Positions 34,405 to 45,219 of a stretch of 64,000 nt of DNA are shown here, in pieces (position 1 is the stretch's first letter; the number at the start of each line of letters is the position of its first letter). Both the position numbers and the translations under genes were made by a program. The notes beneath the pieces are model-generated. The model was not told the DNA's origin. It was given only the letters and a program-made list of their open reading frames with translations, and searched no databases. Location: contig NZ_QSDR01000021.1 in assembly GCF_003464085.1 (NCBI RefSeq), positions 1 through 64,000 of the forward strand, in the 5' to 3' direction. The stretch comes from Clostridium sp. AM58-1XD. Its GTDB lineage: Bacteria > Bacillota > Clostridia > Lachnospirales > Lachnospiraceae.

Positions 34405-35589
34405 ATGAAAAAAGGATTGAGCTTACTGCTCGCAATGGCAATGGCAGTATCCATGACTGCATGTGGAGGTTCCAGCACTGCAAGCAATACGGAAGCAGCA
34501 AAGACAGACGCTGCTAAAACAGAGGCAGCAAAGGACGGAGCTACAGAAGCGGCAGAGGCAGCAGCTGAAGCAGCAGGCGAAACAACAGGGGAAGGCAAGA
34601 CGGTTGGCGTTGCAATGCCTACACAGTCAGCAGAACGCTGGATTAACGACGGCAATAACATGAAGAAGCTCCTGGAGGACAAAGGATATAAGGTTGAACT
34701 TCAGTATGCAGAAGATGATGTTCAGATGCAGGTATCTCAGATTGAAAACCTGATCGCAAGTGGTGTTGACTGTCTGGTAGTAGCAGCAATCGACTCAGGA
34801 GCACTTGTAAACGTGCTTGCTTCCGCAAAAGAGAAGAACATTCCGGTTATCGCATACGACAGACTTCTTATGGATACAGACGCTGTTTCTTATTATGCAA
34901 CCTTTGACAACAAAGGCGTAGGCACTACGATCGCAAAGTATATTGAAGAAAAGAAAGATTTAAAGAATGCAAAGGCTGAAGGAAAATCCTATACAATTGA
35001 GTTCTTCATGGGATCTCCTGACGACAACAACGCTTTATTCTTATACAACGGCATTATGGAAGTTCTTCAGCCATATCTGGATGACGGAACACTCGTATGT
35101 AAGACAGGAAGAACATCCTTCGAAGATACATGTATTTTAAGATGGTCTCAGGAAACGGCTCAGCAGTGGTGTGAGAACTATCTGTCAGGATTCTATGCAG
35201 ATGACAAGCTTGATATCGCATGCAGCGCATACGACGGTTTCGCATACGGCATTAAGGCAGCATTAGAGGGCGCAGGCTACAAGGTTGGCGAAGACTGGCC
35301 TCTGATTTCCGGTCAGGATGCAGACGCTATGGCAGTTAAAAACATCATTGCAGGTTCTCAGACAATGACAATCTACAAAGACACAAGACTTCTTGCAGAC
35401 AAGTGTGCAACCATGGTTGACGCAGTGCTGATGGGAACAGAACCGGAAATCAACGATACAGAACAGTACAACAATGGCAAGCTGGTTGTTCCTACATATC
35501 TGTGCACACCAATTGCAGTTGATAAAGACAACTACCAGAAAGAAATTGTTGACAGCGGATACTATACACCAGAAGAAATCGGCCAGTAA
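34405..35589 (+). CDS. ChvE-type multiple-sugar-binding lipoprotein
   Basis: 394-residue extracellular sugar receptor. Lipobox with Cys20 (MTACGG), Ala/Thr/Lys-rich linker, then a ChvE/xylose-binding fold: VGVAMPTQSAERWINDGNNM, IAYDRLLMDTDAVSYYATFDN and the long AYDGFAYGIKAALEGAGY. Start ATG 34405 after AAAGGAGG. First gene of a ChvE-GguA-GguB operon; ChvE systems take arabinose, xylose, galactose and glucose. The neighbouring araA and araD and shared promoter pattern make L-arabinose the best guess. Confidence 0.9.
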   Translation: MKKGLSLLLAMAMAVSMTACGGSSTASNTEAAKTDAAKTEAAKDGATEAAEAAAEAAGETTGEGKTVGVAMPTQSAERWINDGNNMKKLLEDKGYKVELQYAEDDVQMQVSQIENLIASGVDCLVVAAIDSGALVNVLASAKEKNIPVIAYDRLLMDTDAVSYYATFDNKGVGTTIAKYIEEKKDLKNAKAEGKSYTIEFFMGSPDDNNALFLYNGIMEVLQPYLDDGTLVCKTGRTSFEDTCILRWSQETAQQWCENYLSGFYADDKLDIACSAYDGFAYGIKAALEGAGYKVGEDWPLISGQDADAMAVKNIIAGSQTMTIYKDTRLLADKCATMVDAVLMGTEPEINDTEQYNNGKLVVPTYLCTPIAVDKDNYQKEIVDSGYYTPEEIGQ

Positions 35590-35607
35590 AGGTATTTCAT
35601 TAAAGTT

Positions 35608-35639
35608 CGGGCAGCGGCAAACGGCCGCCGCCCGATTTT
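35608..35639 (+). terminator. Attenuator-like terminator between binding protein and ATPase
   Basis: CGGGCAGCGGC (35608-35618) pairs with GCCGCCGCCCG (35624-35634), one mismatch, then ATTTTA. Short T-run, so probably partial termination. Confidence 0.7.
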
Positions 35640-35701
35640 AGGATAAGACGGCTCAGATAAGAATCTGGGTAAGGATTCACAGGAAAGAGGGGCTTAAAAG
35701 A

Positions 35702-37254
35702 ATGTCTGATATCATATTGGAAATGAACCATATCACGAAGGAATTTTCAGGAGTCAAAGCCCTGGATGATGTAAACCTGAAAGTGGAGAGAGGAGAAATC
35801 CATGCGCTCTGCGGCGAAAACGGAGCGGGAAAATCCACGCTGATGAATGTCCTTTCCGGCGTTTATCCATACGGAACATATTCAGGCGATATTAAGTATA
35901 ACGGAACGATCTGTAAATTTCACAATATAAAGAACAGTGAGGAAAAGGGAATTGTAATTATCCATCAGGAACTGGCGCTGAGTCCATATCTGTCCATTGC
36001 CGAAAATATGTTCCTGGGCAATGAACAGGTATCCATGAAGGGCGTAATCAACTGGACGGAGACACGTAAAAGAGCAAAAGAAATGCTGGCTAAGGTAGGA
36101 CTTGAAGAAGAGGACGTGATGGCTCCGGTCAGCAGCCTGGGCGTAGGCAAACAGCAGCTGGTGGAAATTGCAAAAGCTCTTGCCAAGAAGGTGGACCTTC
36201 TGATTCTGGATGAACCTACGGCTGCCCTGAATGATGAAGAGAGCGCACAGCTCCTGGAAATCATGCTGAATCTGAAAAAACAGGGAATTACCTGTATCAT
36301 TATTTCTCACAAGCTCAATGAGATCAGCTACGTTTCGGATTCCATCACCGTAATCCGTGATGGAAAAACGATTGAGACTCTGACAAAGGGCAAGGATGAA
36401 TTTACGGAAGACAGAATTATTAAAGGTATGGTAGGACGAGAACTCACCAATCGTTATCCGGAGCGGAAGGACTGTAAGATTGGTGAAGTCATTCTGGAGG
36501 TAAACGACTGGAACGTTTATCACCCGGAAGATTCCAGCCGTCAGGTGCTGAAAAATATTTCCATTAAGGTCAGAGCGGGAGAGGTTGTCGGCCTTGCCGG
36601 CCTCATGGGAGCGGGACGAACGGAATTTGCCATGAGTCTTTTTGGAAGGTCTTATGGACAGAAGATTTCCGGAGAAATCAAAATGCACGGAAAACCGGTC
36701 ACCATCCATTCGGTAAAGGATGCGATTGACAACAAGATTGCTTATACATCTGAGGACAGAAAGACCTATGGGCTTGTCCTGATGGATGATATTAAGCACA
36801 ACATGACCATGGCGGCTCTGAGAACTTATTTTTCTAAAAATCAGGTCGTTAACAGCAATGAAGAGATCGTTGAAGCTGAAAAATATAAAAAGCTGATTAA
36901 TATAAAGGCCAATTCCATCAACCAGGCGGTAGGATCACTTTCGGGCGGAAACCAGCAGAAGGTGGTGCTGGCAAAATGGATGCTCACTCAGCCGGATGTT
37001 CTGATTCTGGATGAACCCACGAGAGGAATTGACGTAGGCGCCAAGTATGAGATTTACTGTGCAATCAATGATCTGGCAAAGGCAGGAAAAGCGGTAATCG
37101 TTATTTCATCGGAAATGCCGGAAGTTATCGGTACATGCGACAGGGCCTATATTTTAAATGAAGGAAGCTGGCCGGCGAGCTGAACAAGTCTGAACTGACA
37201 CAGGTGAATATCATGAAATGTATTATGCAGAGCAACGGCACGAAAGGGGAATAG
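35702..37254 (+). CDS. Multiple-sugar ABC transporter ATPase, GguA/MmsA type (C-terminal frameshift)
   Basis: Tandem-NBD ATPase, about 517 residues after repair. First domain GENGAGKST and [12 protein letters not shown]; second domain [19 protein letters not shown] and [17 protein letters not shown]. Close to the end the frame goes wrong: [14 protein letters not shown]; one extra base in GGAAGC (about 37167) gives ILNEG, then [17 protein letters not shown] and a stop at 37252-37254. The lost tail would otherwise cost about 25 residues. Start ATG 35702 after GAGGGGCTT. Confidence 0.9.
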
Positions 37255-37256
37255 TG

Positions 37257-38426
37257 ATGAACAGTAAAAAGACAGTTAATATTGATCTGAAGCAATACGG
37301 CATGGTAATTGCCCTGATTGCGATTTTTGTACTCTTCTATATCTTATCAGGGGGGAAAAATGCTTCTCCTACAAACATCAATAACCTTGTAATGCAGAAC
37401 GGATACATCGTGATCCTGGCGGTCGGCATGCTCTTATGCGTATTGACCGGTAATATCGACCTGGGCGTCGGATCAATCGTAGCACTCTGCGGCGCTGTTG
37501 CAGCTATGCTGGTCGTTGACAAGAATATGCCGTTTCTTCTTGCATTTATCGTTGCTCTTGCGGTTGGTGCGCTCAGTGGTGCTTTTGTAGGATTCTTTAT
37601 CGCGTTTCTCGATATACCGCCGTTCGTTGTTACTCTGGCTACCATGCTTATGGGACGCGGACTTACATATTCCATGCTGAAGGCTCAGACAAAGGGGCCT
37701 ACACCGACGGATTATAACTTTATCGGAGTCGGCTTTGTACCGACTGTAAAGATACCTTTTGCAAACGGTACGCTTGATATCGTGACGATTGCAGTAGCAG
37801 TTATCGCATGTGTACTTCTGGTACTTGCGGAGCTGAAGGATTATAAGACGAAAAAAAGCTATGATTTTGCTACCAACCCTGTTTGGCAGCTGGTTGTGAA
37901 AGAGGGCGTAATCGTCTTCGTAATTATGTTCTTCTTTTATAAACTGGCAAGAAATAACGGTATCCCGGTTGTGCTCGTACTGATGGGAGTTCTCGTAGGC
38001 GTTTACCATTTTATTACAAGCAAAACAGTTGCAGGACGCCAGATTTACGCTCTCGGCGGCAACGCAAAGGCAGCGCGCCTTTCCGGTATCAACACGAGGA
38101 AGGTATTCTTCTGGGTATACTGCAACATGGGGCTCTTATCAGCACTGGCAGGCATTGTGCTTTCTGCACGTAACGGTTCTGCAACACCGAAAGCTGGTGA
38201 CGGATTCGAGCTGGATGCAATCGCTTCCTGTTATATCGGCGGCGCGGCAGCAGCCGGCGGCGTGGGAACGATTATCGGAGCGGTAGTCGGAGCACTCGTT
38301 ATGGGTATCCTGAATAATGGTATGTCACTGATCGGCCTTGACTCTTATATTCAGAAGGTCGTAAAAGGTGCCGTTCTGCTTGGCGCCGTAACATTTGATA
38401 TTGTATCTCAGAGAAAGAAAGGGTAA
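37257..38426 (+). CDS. Multiple-sugar ABC transporter permease, GguB type
   Basis: 389-residue permease, about 10-11 membrane helices, intact. LTGNIDLGVGSIVALCGAVAA, DIPPFVVTLATMLMGRGL and the late GDGFELDAIASCYIGGAAA block identify the RbsC/GguB family; the insert between helices (KDYKTKKSYDFATNPVWQLV) is typical of GguB rather than RbsC. ATG 37257 sits 2 bases after the repaired ATPase stop, so coupled; the earlier in-frame ATG at 37218 is inside the repaired ATPase gene. Confidence 0.92.
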   Translation: MNSKKTVNIDLKQYGMVIALIAIFVLFYILSGGKNASPTNINNLVMQNGYIVILAVGMLLCVLTGNIDLGVGSIVALCGAVAAMLVVDKNMPFLLAFIVALAVGALSGAFVGFFIAFLDIPPFVVTLATMLMGRGLTYSMLKAQTKGPTPTDYNFIGVGFVPTVKIPFANGTLDIVTIAVAVIACVLLVLAELKDYKTKKSYDFATNPVWQLVVKEGVIVFVIMFFFYKLARNNGIPVVLVLMGVLVGVYHFITSKTVAGRQIYALGGNAKAARLSGINTRKVFFWVYCNMGLLSALAGIVLSARNGSATPKAGDGFELDAIASCYIGGAAAAGGVGTIIGAVVGALVMGILNNGMSLIGLDSYIQKVVKGAVLLGAVTFDIVSQRKKG

Positions 38427-38465
38427 AATAGGAGACAGAATACTGCAGCAGAAGGGGATAGAGAG

Positions 38466-39580
38466 ATGGAAGGTGCTCCTAAATATCAACAACTGATTAA
38501 CTGGATAAGGATTAAAATGGATAACGGAGAGCTGAAGCCTGGGGATAAGCTGATGACAGAGCATGAAATGAGCGCCGCATTTAAGGTGAGCAGGCAGACG
38601 GTAAGGCATGCTCTGAGCGTACTGGAACAGGAAGGCGCAGTGGAATGCCGCCAGGGAAGCGGAAATTACATAGCGATCCGGGAAGTGAGGCCGCAAAAAG
38701 GCGGGAAAGGCAATGTAATTATCGTAAGTACGTATCTGAACGCCTATATTTTTCCTGATATTATTGAAGGGATGGAAAATATCCTCGGGAACAGGGATAT
38801 GGGGCGCAGATCTGCTTCACTCACAATAAGATGGAAAAAGAGCGGAGTGTGCTCAAGCGAATCCTGAGGGAAAATGAGGCGGTCGGGCTGATTATTGAAC
38901 CTACAAAGAGCGGTCTGCCCAATCCGAATCTGGATCTCTACCAGCAAATCGTTGACAGGAAGCTGCCTATGCTGTTTTTCAACAGTTACTATCCGGAGAT
39001 ACCCGTCCCCCACGTGTGCCTGGATGATGAAAACGCAGGATACATCGCGGCGTCCTATCTGCTGGACCACGGCCATGAGCTGATCGGCGGAATCTTCAAA
39101 TCTGACGACGGGCAGGGGCGCCTCCGGTATAAAGGATACCAGGCCGCCCTCATGGAACGGAAAATACCTTTAAAGGAAGAGAATATTATATGGATTGACA
39201 CGGATGACCAGAGAACCATGCTCAAGGACGAAAAGAGAATCCTGAGAAGGCTTCGGGGCTGTACGGCATGTGTTACATACAACGATGAGGTCGCGTATAA
39301 TCTGGAAATCATCTGTGCCCGCCACGGAATCACGATTCCGGGGGATCTGTCGATTGCAAGTATTGATAATTCGGAAGTTGCAGGCCTTTGCGAGGTGCCT
39401 TTGACATCCGTTGTACATCCCATGGAAGAACTGGGAAAAAAAGCGGCACTGAATTTAATAAAATTGATTAATACCCCGGATTTTAATGCAAATTATGAGT
39501 TTCCGGCAAACCTCTGCATAAGGGATTCCGTCAAGAACCTTGGCGAAGACGAGGAACTCATGGAAAAGGAAGGAGTCTGA
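38466..39580 (+). CDS. AraR-type regulator, GntR HTH plus LacI ligand domain (frameshift)
   Basis: About 371 residues after repair. N-terminal winged helix of GntR type (YQQLINWIRIKMDNGELKPG, TVRHALSVLEQEG), C-terminal periplasmic-binding ligand domain. The frame breaks near 38798: GGATATGGGG should read GGATTATGGGG, which gives DYGAQICFTHNKMEKE and joins the second part. Follows the ChvE-GguAB operon by 39 bases. It is a paralogue of the araR-like gene at 40195, so the arabinose region has two regulators of the same kind. Confidence 0.87.
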
Positions 39581-39585
39581 ACAGA

Positions 39586-39840
39586 ATGCAGCAGGGAGAC
39601 GCACAGGAGAAGAAACAGAGAGGAAATAACAGTTCCTATATGTTCCGGCTGGTAATAGGAGCATATCTGGTATATATGGCATATGGCCTGGTCAAAGAGA
39701 TGCTGCAGGGAACAGCGCCTCTCAGCATACTGACAGCAGCATGTACAGTTCTGTTCGGAGTGGTTGGAACTCTGCTGGTTGTTGTATCAGGACGGAGACT
39801 GTATCTTTCCAGAAGGAATGAAGAGGACGGTTCCATATAA
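39586..39840 (+). CDS. Small two-helix membrane protein of unknown function
   Basis: 84 residues, hydrophilic N-terminus then two predicted membrane helices (about 20-38 FRLVIGAYLVYMAYGLV and 46-66 LSILTAACTVLFGVVGTLLVV) and a basic/acidic tail. Starts five bases after the regulator stop, so probably co-transcribed; AGGAAGGAG is slightly far (about 12 bases). No recognised family. Confidence 0.6.
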   Translation: MQQGDAQEKKQRGNNSSYMFRLVIGAYLVYMAYGLVKEMLQGTAPLSILTAACTVLFGVVGTLLVVVSGRRLYLSRRNEEDGSI

Positions 39841-39933
39841 ACCAGCAGTGAGAGAAGTACGTGGAATATCAGGGACAAATGCACATAATTGCACAATTCA
39901 ATTTATGCATTTGTCCTTTTCTGAATCCGAACA

Positions 39934-40066
39934 AAGAGTTCCGCAAGCGGAACTCTCGCGCTGAGCGCGGTACCCGATAAAGCGGGGCATGCAATCGCAT
40001 TAGCGACATAATTCCTTTTGTGCGAATGCGCATCCATAGCGGAGCGTTTTTTGCTTTCTAGGAAAT
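39934..40066 (+). repeat. Dispersed intergenic repeat, copy A
   Basis: Starts with a perfect hairpin (AGAGTTCCGC AA GCGGAACTCT, 39935-39956) and ends GCGGAGCG, T6, GCTTTCTAGGAAAT. Its reverse complement aligns with copy B at 49697-49805, best at both ends (about three quarters identical by eye over the first 45 bases). Confidence 0.65.
40053..40066 (+). repeat. Terminator-associated motif, copy 4
   Basis: GCTTTCTAGGAAAT after T6, forming the end of dispersed repeat A. Links the two repeat classes. Confidence 0.5.
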
Positions 40067-40116
40067 CATACGCTTTATCACTTTACGATAACAAGGTCAT
40101 TCCTAGAAAACAAGAA

Positions 40117-40151
40117 ACAACTTGTACAAATGACCGTACAAGTTGTAAAAT
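40117..40151 (+). promoter_or_regulatory. araR promoter overlaid by a perfect inverted-repeat operator
   Basis: ACAACTTGTAC (40117-40127) and GTACAAGTTGT (40136-40146) are perfect 11-bp arms 8 bases apart. TTGTAC (40122-40127) and TAAAAT (40146-40151), 18 bases apart, form a promoter lying within it. A bound dimer would block both boxes, so autorepression is likely. Confidence 0.75.
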
Positions 40152-40194
40152 TAATTTAAGAACAAGAAGGACTTTGCCATAGGAGGATGAACGG

Positions 40195-41292
40195 ATGGAT
40201 GAGTCCGGAAGAAATAAATATAGTGTTTTGACGGAATATCTGAGAAATGAAATTCTTTCAGGCAGCATAAAGCCGGGAGACCGTATATGGTCTGAAAATA
40301 AACTGGTAGAAATGTTCGGAGTCAGCCGTCATACGGTACGAAGGGCCCTGGAAATCCTGGAACGGGACGGATATGTTGAAGCGATTCATGGAAAGGGAAC
40401 ATTTTGTTCCGACCGTCTGATACATATGAAGAAGACGAAAAATATCGGAGTAATCACTACCTATATCTCAGACTATATTTTTCCCAGGCTGATACAGGGA
40501 ATGGACCGGGTATTTTCAGAAAACGGTTATACGATTATTCTGAAAAATACAGGGAACAGCAGGAAAAAAGAGGCGGAGGCCCTTGATGTTCTGCTTGCCA
40601 AGGGCATTGACGGAGTGATTATTGAACCGAGTAAGAGCCAGCTGCTGTGCAGGCACACGGATCTGTATCAAAGGATGGAGCAGAGTGGAATCCCATATAT
40701 CTTTATCCAGGGATGTTATGAACAAATGCCGGATAAACCTCATATTGTCATGGACGACTGCCAGGGAGCGTACATGGTGACTCATTATCTGATCGAGCTG
40801 GGGCACCGCCATATTGCCGGGGTTTTTAAGGCAGACGATATCCAGGGAAAAGAACGCCATAAAGGATATGTGAAGGCTCTTCAGGAAGCCGGATTCCCAT
40901 ATAATCCGGACATGGTGGTATGGTTTCACACGGAAGACAGGAAGAAAAAGCCGGCTGTGATGATCGGTAAAATGGCGGAACAGGGAGTAGAGCTGGATGG
41001 AGTTGTATGCTATAACGACCAGATTGCCATACAAGTGATGGATGCACTGTCTGAACTGGGAATGAAGGTGCCGGAAGATGTATCGGTGACCGGCTATGAT
41101 AATTCTCTGATTGGTCAGGAAAGGGGCGTCGGCCTTACGACGATTGCTCATCCCCAGGAAAAGCTGGGCGAGATGGCGGCCCAGCTCCTGCTGGAAAAAC
41201 TGAAAAATGTACCGGAAGAGAACAGCAGGATTCCAAGGCTGATTGCGCCGGAACTGATTATCAGAGGTTCCTGCATAAGCCGCGGCAAATAA
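40195..41292 (+). CDS. araR: AraR-family arabinose regulator
   Basis: 365-residue intact regulator with GntR winged helix (YLRNEILSGSIKPGDRIWSE, HTVRRALEILERDGYVEAI, residues about 13-75) and LacI-type ligand domain (about 80-365). Directly upstream of araA, kinase and araD, with the perfect operator at 40117-40146. In B. subtilis AraR represses arabinose genes and is released by L-arabinose. RBS AGGAGGA 7 bases before ATG 40195. Confidence 0.88.
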   Translation: MDESGRNKYSVLTEYLRNEILSGSIKPGDRIWSENKLVEMFGVSRHTVRRALEILERDGYVEAIHGKGTFCSDRLIHMKKTKNIGVITTYISDYIFPRLIQGMDRVFSENGYTIILKNTGNSRKKEAEALDVLLAKGIDGVIIEPSKSQLLCRHTDLYQRMEQSGIPYIFIQGCYEQMPDKPHIVMDDCQGAYMVTHYLIELGHRHIAGVFKADDIQGKERHKGYVKALQEAGFPYNPDMVVWFHTEDRKKKPAVMIGKMAEQGVELDGVVCYNDQIAIQVMDALSELGMKVPEDVSVTGYDNSLIGQERGVGLTTIAHPQEKLGEMAAQLLLEKLKNVPEENSRIPRLIAPELIIRGSCISRGK

Positions 41293-41353
41293 TCAGGGAA
41301 ATTTTAATTTTAAAATATAGGAAAGGTAAATAAAGAACAGGAGGATATCAAAA

Positions 41354-42856
41354 ATGAAAACAGGAAAGAATTACAAGTTTTGGTTTTGTACGGGGTCTCA
41401 GGACTTATATGGAGATGAATGCCTGAAAAAGGTTGCAGAACATTCCAAAATTATGGTGGAAGAGTTAAACAAGTCCGGAGAGCTCCCTTTTGAAGTGGTT
41501 TGGAAACCGACGTTGATCACTAATGAGCTGATCAGAAAGACGTTCAATGAAGCAAATGCAGAGGAAGAGTGCGCCGGCGTGATTACCTGGATGCATACGT
41601 TTTCACCGGCAAAGAGCTGGATTCTCGGACTCCAGGAGTACAGAAAGCCTCTGCTCCACCTTCACACACAGTTCAATCAGGAAATCCCTTATGACACCAT
41701 TGATATGGATTTTATGAATGAAAACCAGTCTGCCCATGGTGACAGAGAATACGGTCATATCGTTACAAGAATGGGGATTGAGAGAAAGGTGATTGTGGGC
41801 CACTGGGACGACAAGGCAATTCAGGGAAGAATCGCTTCCTGGATGAGAACGGCGGTCGGCGTAATGGAGAGCAGCCACATTCGCGTTATGCGTGTGGCAG
41901 ACAATATGAGAAACGTAGCTGTTACGGAAGGCGATAAGGTAGAAGCACAGATTAAGTTCGGATGGGAAATTGACGCATATCCGATCAATGAGATCGCGGA
42001 GTATGTCGATGCAGTTTCCAAGGGGGATATTGACGCGCTTGTCGATGAGTATTACGATAAATATGAAATGATTCTGGAAGGACGTGACCCGGAAGAGTTT
42101 AAGAAGCATGTGGAAGTTCAGGCAGGTATTGAAATTGGTTTTGAGAAGTTCCTGGAAGAGAGAAATTACCAGGCGATCGTTACCCACTTCGGTGATCTGG
42201 GAGCGCTGAAGCAGTTGCCGGGACTTGCCATTCAGAGACTGATGGAAAAGGGATACGGCTTTGGCGCAGAAGGAGACTGGAAGACTGCAGCAATGGTCCG
42301 ACTGATGAAAATCATGGCAGCAGGTGTCAAGGACGCGAAGGGAACTTCTTTCTTCGAAGATTATACATACAACCTTGTACCGGGCAAGGAAGGCATTCTT
42401 CAGGCGCATATGCTGGAGGTGTGCCCGACGATAGCGGACGGCAAGGTGGGCATTAAAGTCTGCCCGCTTAGCATGGGTGACAGGGAAGATCCTGCCAGAC
42501 TTGTATTCTCTTCCAAAGAGGGACACGGCGTGGCGACGTCCCTGATCGATCTGGGCGACAGATTCCGCCTGATCATCAATGATGTGGACTGCAAGAAGAT
42601 CGAAAAACCAATGCCGAAGCTTCCGGTTGCAAGTGCATTCTGGACGCCGGAACCGAACCTGCAGACAGGCGCGGAGAGCTGGATACTTGCAGGCGGCGCA
42701 CATCATACGGCGTTCTCTTACGACCTGACGGCAGAACAGATGGGCGACTGGGCCGCAGCAATGGGTATTGAAGCTGTATATATCGATAAGGATACAACGA
42801 TCAGACAGTTTAAGAACGAGCTGAAATGGAACGAAGTATACTATAAATTTCATTAA
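41354..42856 (+). CDS. araA: L-arabinose isomerase
   Basis: 500-residue isomerase converting L-arabinose to L-ribulose. Full-length and intact. Family landmarks: [29 protein letters not shown], the [14 protein letters not shown] active-site block, [21 protein letters not shown] and [14 protein letters not shown] near the end with metal-binding His. RBS CAGGAGGA. Part of araR-araA-kinase-araD; no promoter or terminator seen between araR and araA. Confidence 0.96.
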   Translation: MKTGKNYKFWFCTGSQDLYGDECLKKVAEHSKIMVEELNKSGELPFEVVWKPTLITNELIRKTFNEANAEEECAGVITWMHTFSPAKSWILGLQEYRKPLLHLHTQFNQEIPYDTIDMDFMNENQSAHGDREYGHIVTRMGIERKVIVGHWDDKAIQGRIASWMRTAVGVMESSHIRVMRVADNMRNVAVTEGDKVEAQIKFGWEIDAYPINEIAEYVDAVSKGDIDALVDEYYDKYEMILEGRDPEEFKKHVEVQAGIEIGFEKFLEERNYQAIVTHFGDLGALKQLPGLAIQRLMEKGYGFGAEGDWKTAAMVRLMKIMAAGVKDAKGTSFFEDYTYNLVPGKEGILQAHMLEVCPTIADGKVGIKVCPLSMGDREDPARLVFSSKEGHGVATSLIDLGDRFRLIINDVDCKKIEKPMPKLPVASAFWTPEPNLQTGAESWILAGGAHHTAFSYDLTAEQMGDWAAAMGIEAVYIDKDTTIRQFKNELKWNEVYYKFH

Positions 42857-42873
42857 AGGAAACGGGTGAAAAA

Positions 42874-44483
42874 ATGAGTCGTGACATCAATCAGATGAAA
42901 AGTGATATTATAAGCGGGAAGACCATGCTTGGAATCGAATTCGGTTCCACAAGAATCAAGGCAGTTTTAATGGATGATGAAAATGAAATTGCTGCCCAGG
43001 GAACCCACGACTGGGAGAACAGGTATGAAAACGGGGTATGGACCTATCACGTTGACGATGTGATAGAGGGACTACGGGACACATATGCCAGCCTTGCTGC
43101 TGATGTGAAGGAAAAGTATGGAGTAGAACTGGAACAGATCGGTGCAATCGGCATAAGTGCAATGATGCACGGATATATGGCGCTGAATCAGGAGGGAGAT
43201 CTGCTTGTCCCGTTCCGTACATGGCGCAATACGATTACTCAGGAAGCTTCGGAAAAATTGACGGAACTGTTCCAGTACAACATTCCTCAGCGCTGGAGTA
43301 TCGCCCATTTGTACCAGGCTGTGCTTAAGGGTGAATCGCATCTGCCGGAAATCAGTTATCTGACAACTCTTTCCGGATATGTGCACTGGCTTCTGACAGG
43401 AGAAAAAGTGCTGGGCGTGGGCGATGCTTCCGGTATGTTCCCAATTGATATCAACACGAAGGATTACGATGAGGGAATGGTTGAGAAATTCGATCAGCTG
43501 ACAGCTCCTAACGGGTATCCGTGGAAGCTTAGGGGCATTCTCCCGAAGGTGCTTCTGGCCGGCGACGAGGCAGGCTGCCTGACAGAGGAGGGCGCTAAGC
43601 TTCTGGATGTATCAGGAAGCTGAAGGCCGGAATACCGCTCTGCCCTCCGGAAGGAGATGCAGGTACGGGCATGGCAGCTACCAACAGCGTGGCAAGGCGT
43701 ACAGGAAACGTATCTGCCGGAACATCTGTATTTGCCATGGTGGTCCTGGAAAAAGAACTCTCCAGGGTGTATCCGGAGATCGATCTTGTGACGACGCCTT
43801 CAGGCGATCTTGTAGGTATGGCTCACTGCAACAACTGTACCTCAGATCTGAATGCCTGGGTGGGCCTGTTTAAGGAGTACTCAGAGGCTATGGGTATGAA
43901 AGCGGATATGAACAAGATATTCGGCACCCTGTACAACAAGGCACTGGAAGGCGATGCCGACTGCGGCGGCCTGCTCTCATATGGATATCTATCCGGAGAG
44001 CCGATTACCGGATTTGAAGAGGGCCGCCCATTGTTTGTACGCACTCCTGACAGCAGATTTAACCTGGCTAACTTTATGAGAACGAATCTGTACAGTTCCC
44101 TGGCAACGCTGAAGATCGGTCTGGATATCCTGTTCAAGGAAGAAGGCGTAAAGATGGATAAGCTGATGGGCCACGGCGGACTGTTCAAGACGAAAGGCGT
44201 GGGACAGAAAATCATGGCGGCAGCAGCCGGAGTGCCAGTTTCTGTAATGGAGACAGCAGGTGAAGGCGGAGCGTGGGGAATTGCCCTGCTGGCTGCTTAT
44301 ATGGTAAAAAAAGAAGCGGGAGAAAGCCTGGGCGATTTCCTGGAAAAACGGGTTTTTGCAGCAGCCGATGCCGTTGTAATGGAGCCGGATGAGGCTGATA
44401 TGAAAGGCTACGATGCATTTATTGATGTTTACAAGGCTGGTTTTGCAGTGGAGAGGGCAGCCGTTGATTCGCTGAAGCTGTAG
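42874..44483 (+). CDS. FGGY-family carbohydrate kinase, probable L-ribulokinase (frameshift)
   Basis: About 536 residues after repair. The position between araA and araD and the FGGY fold make L-ribulokinase the likely role, but it looks more like the alternative FGGY kinases of clostridial ara operons than E. coli AraB. Phosphate motif [28 protein letters not shown], and a late [19 protein letters not shown] with [10 protein letters not shown]. The frame breaks at 43617: GGAAGCTG should read GGAAAGCTG, giving [20 protein letters not shown], which joins the second half. Confidence 0.88.
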
Positions 44484-44497
44484 CAGGAGGAAAAGAG

Positions 44498-45205
44498 ATG
44501 TTAGAGCAGTTAAAAAAAGAGGTCTATGAAGCGAATATGCTTCTCCCAAAATATAAGATGGTAACTTTTACATGGGGAAACGTAAGCGGCATAGACAGGG
44601 AAAAGGGACTGTTCGTAATTAAACCAAGCGGTGTGGATTACGACATCCTGAAGCCGGAAGATATGGTCGTAGTGGATCTGAAAGGGAATATAGTAGAAGG
44701 AACTTACCGTCCGTCATCCGATACGAATACTCACGTTGTCCTTTATAATGCATTTCCGAATATCGGCGGAATCGTCCATACTCATTCGCCGTGGGCTGCC
44801 AGCTGGGCGCAGGCAGGCCGTTCAATTCCGTGCTATGGTACGACTCATGCGGATTATTTTTACGGAGAAGTTCCATGCGTCAGGACTCTGACCAGGGAAG
44901 AAATCGACGAAGGATATGAAAAAAACACGGGAGTCGTGATTGCGGATTATTTTAAGGATCATGACTATGAAGCAGTGCCCTGCGTTTTGTGCAAGAACCA
45001 TGGCCCCTTTGCCTGGGGAAAAGATGCCCATGAAGCAGTGCATAATGCTGTAGTTCTGGAAGAAGTGGCTAAGATGGCAGCGCGTACGGAAATGATTCAG
45101 CCCAAGGTGCAGCCGGCTCCTCAGGACCTCAGGATAAACACTATTTCAGAAAGCACGGAGCTGGAGCATACTACGGACAGAAATAGAAATAAAGAAGAGT
45201 TGTAA
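44498..45205 (+). CDS. araD: L-ribulose-5-phosphate 4-epimerase
   Basis: 235-residue class II aldolase-like epimerase making D-xylulose 5-phosphate. Zinc ligands: His-x-His in [10 protein letters not shown] and the late His in [10 protein letters not shown]; substrate region [20 protein letters not shown] and [21 protein letters not shown]. Last gene of the arabinose operon. The final 30 residues (after [13 protein letters not shown]) are a poorly conserved tail. Confidence 0.95.
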   Translation: MLEQLKKEVYEANMLLPKYKMVTFTWGNVSGIDREKGLFVIKPSGVDYDILKPEDMVVVDLKGNIVEGTYRPSSDTNTHVVLYNAFPNIGGIVHTHSPWAASWAQAGRSIPCYGTTHADYFYGEVPCVRTLTREEIDEGYEKNTGVVIADYFKDHDYEAVPCVLCKNHGPFAWGKDAHEAVHNAVVLEEVAKMAARTEMIQPKVQPAPQDLRINTISESTELEHTTDRNRNKEEL

Positions 45206-45219
45206 AAGTCGAATCATTC

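Larger units (their letters stand above)
39841..40194. other. Intergenic region before araR
   Basis: 353 bases with no gene. Contains dispersed repeat A (39934-40066), motif copy 4 at its end, a further hairpin (TTTCTAGGAAATCA with TCATTCCTAGAAAA, 40055-40110) and the araR promoter/operator (40117-40151). Confidence 0.65.

Noticed and set aside
41603..42853. 416-codon open frame on the minus strand
   Set aside because: Entirely antisense to araA, a strongly conserved gene; no supporting start signals.
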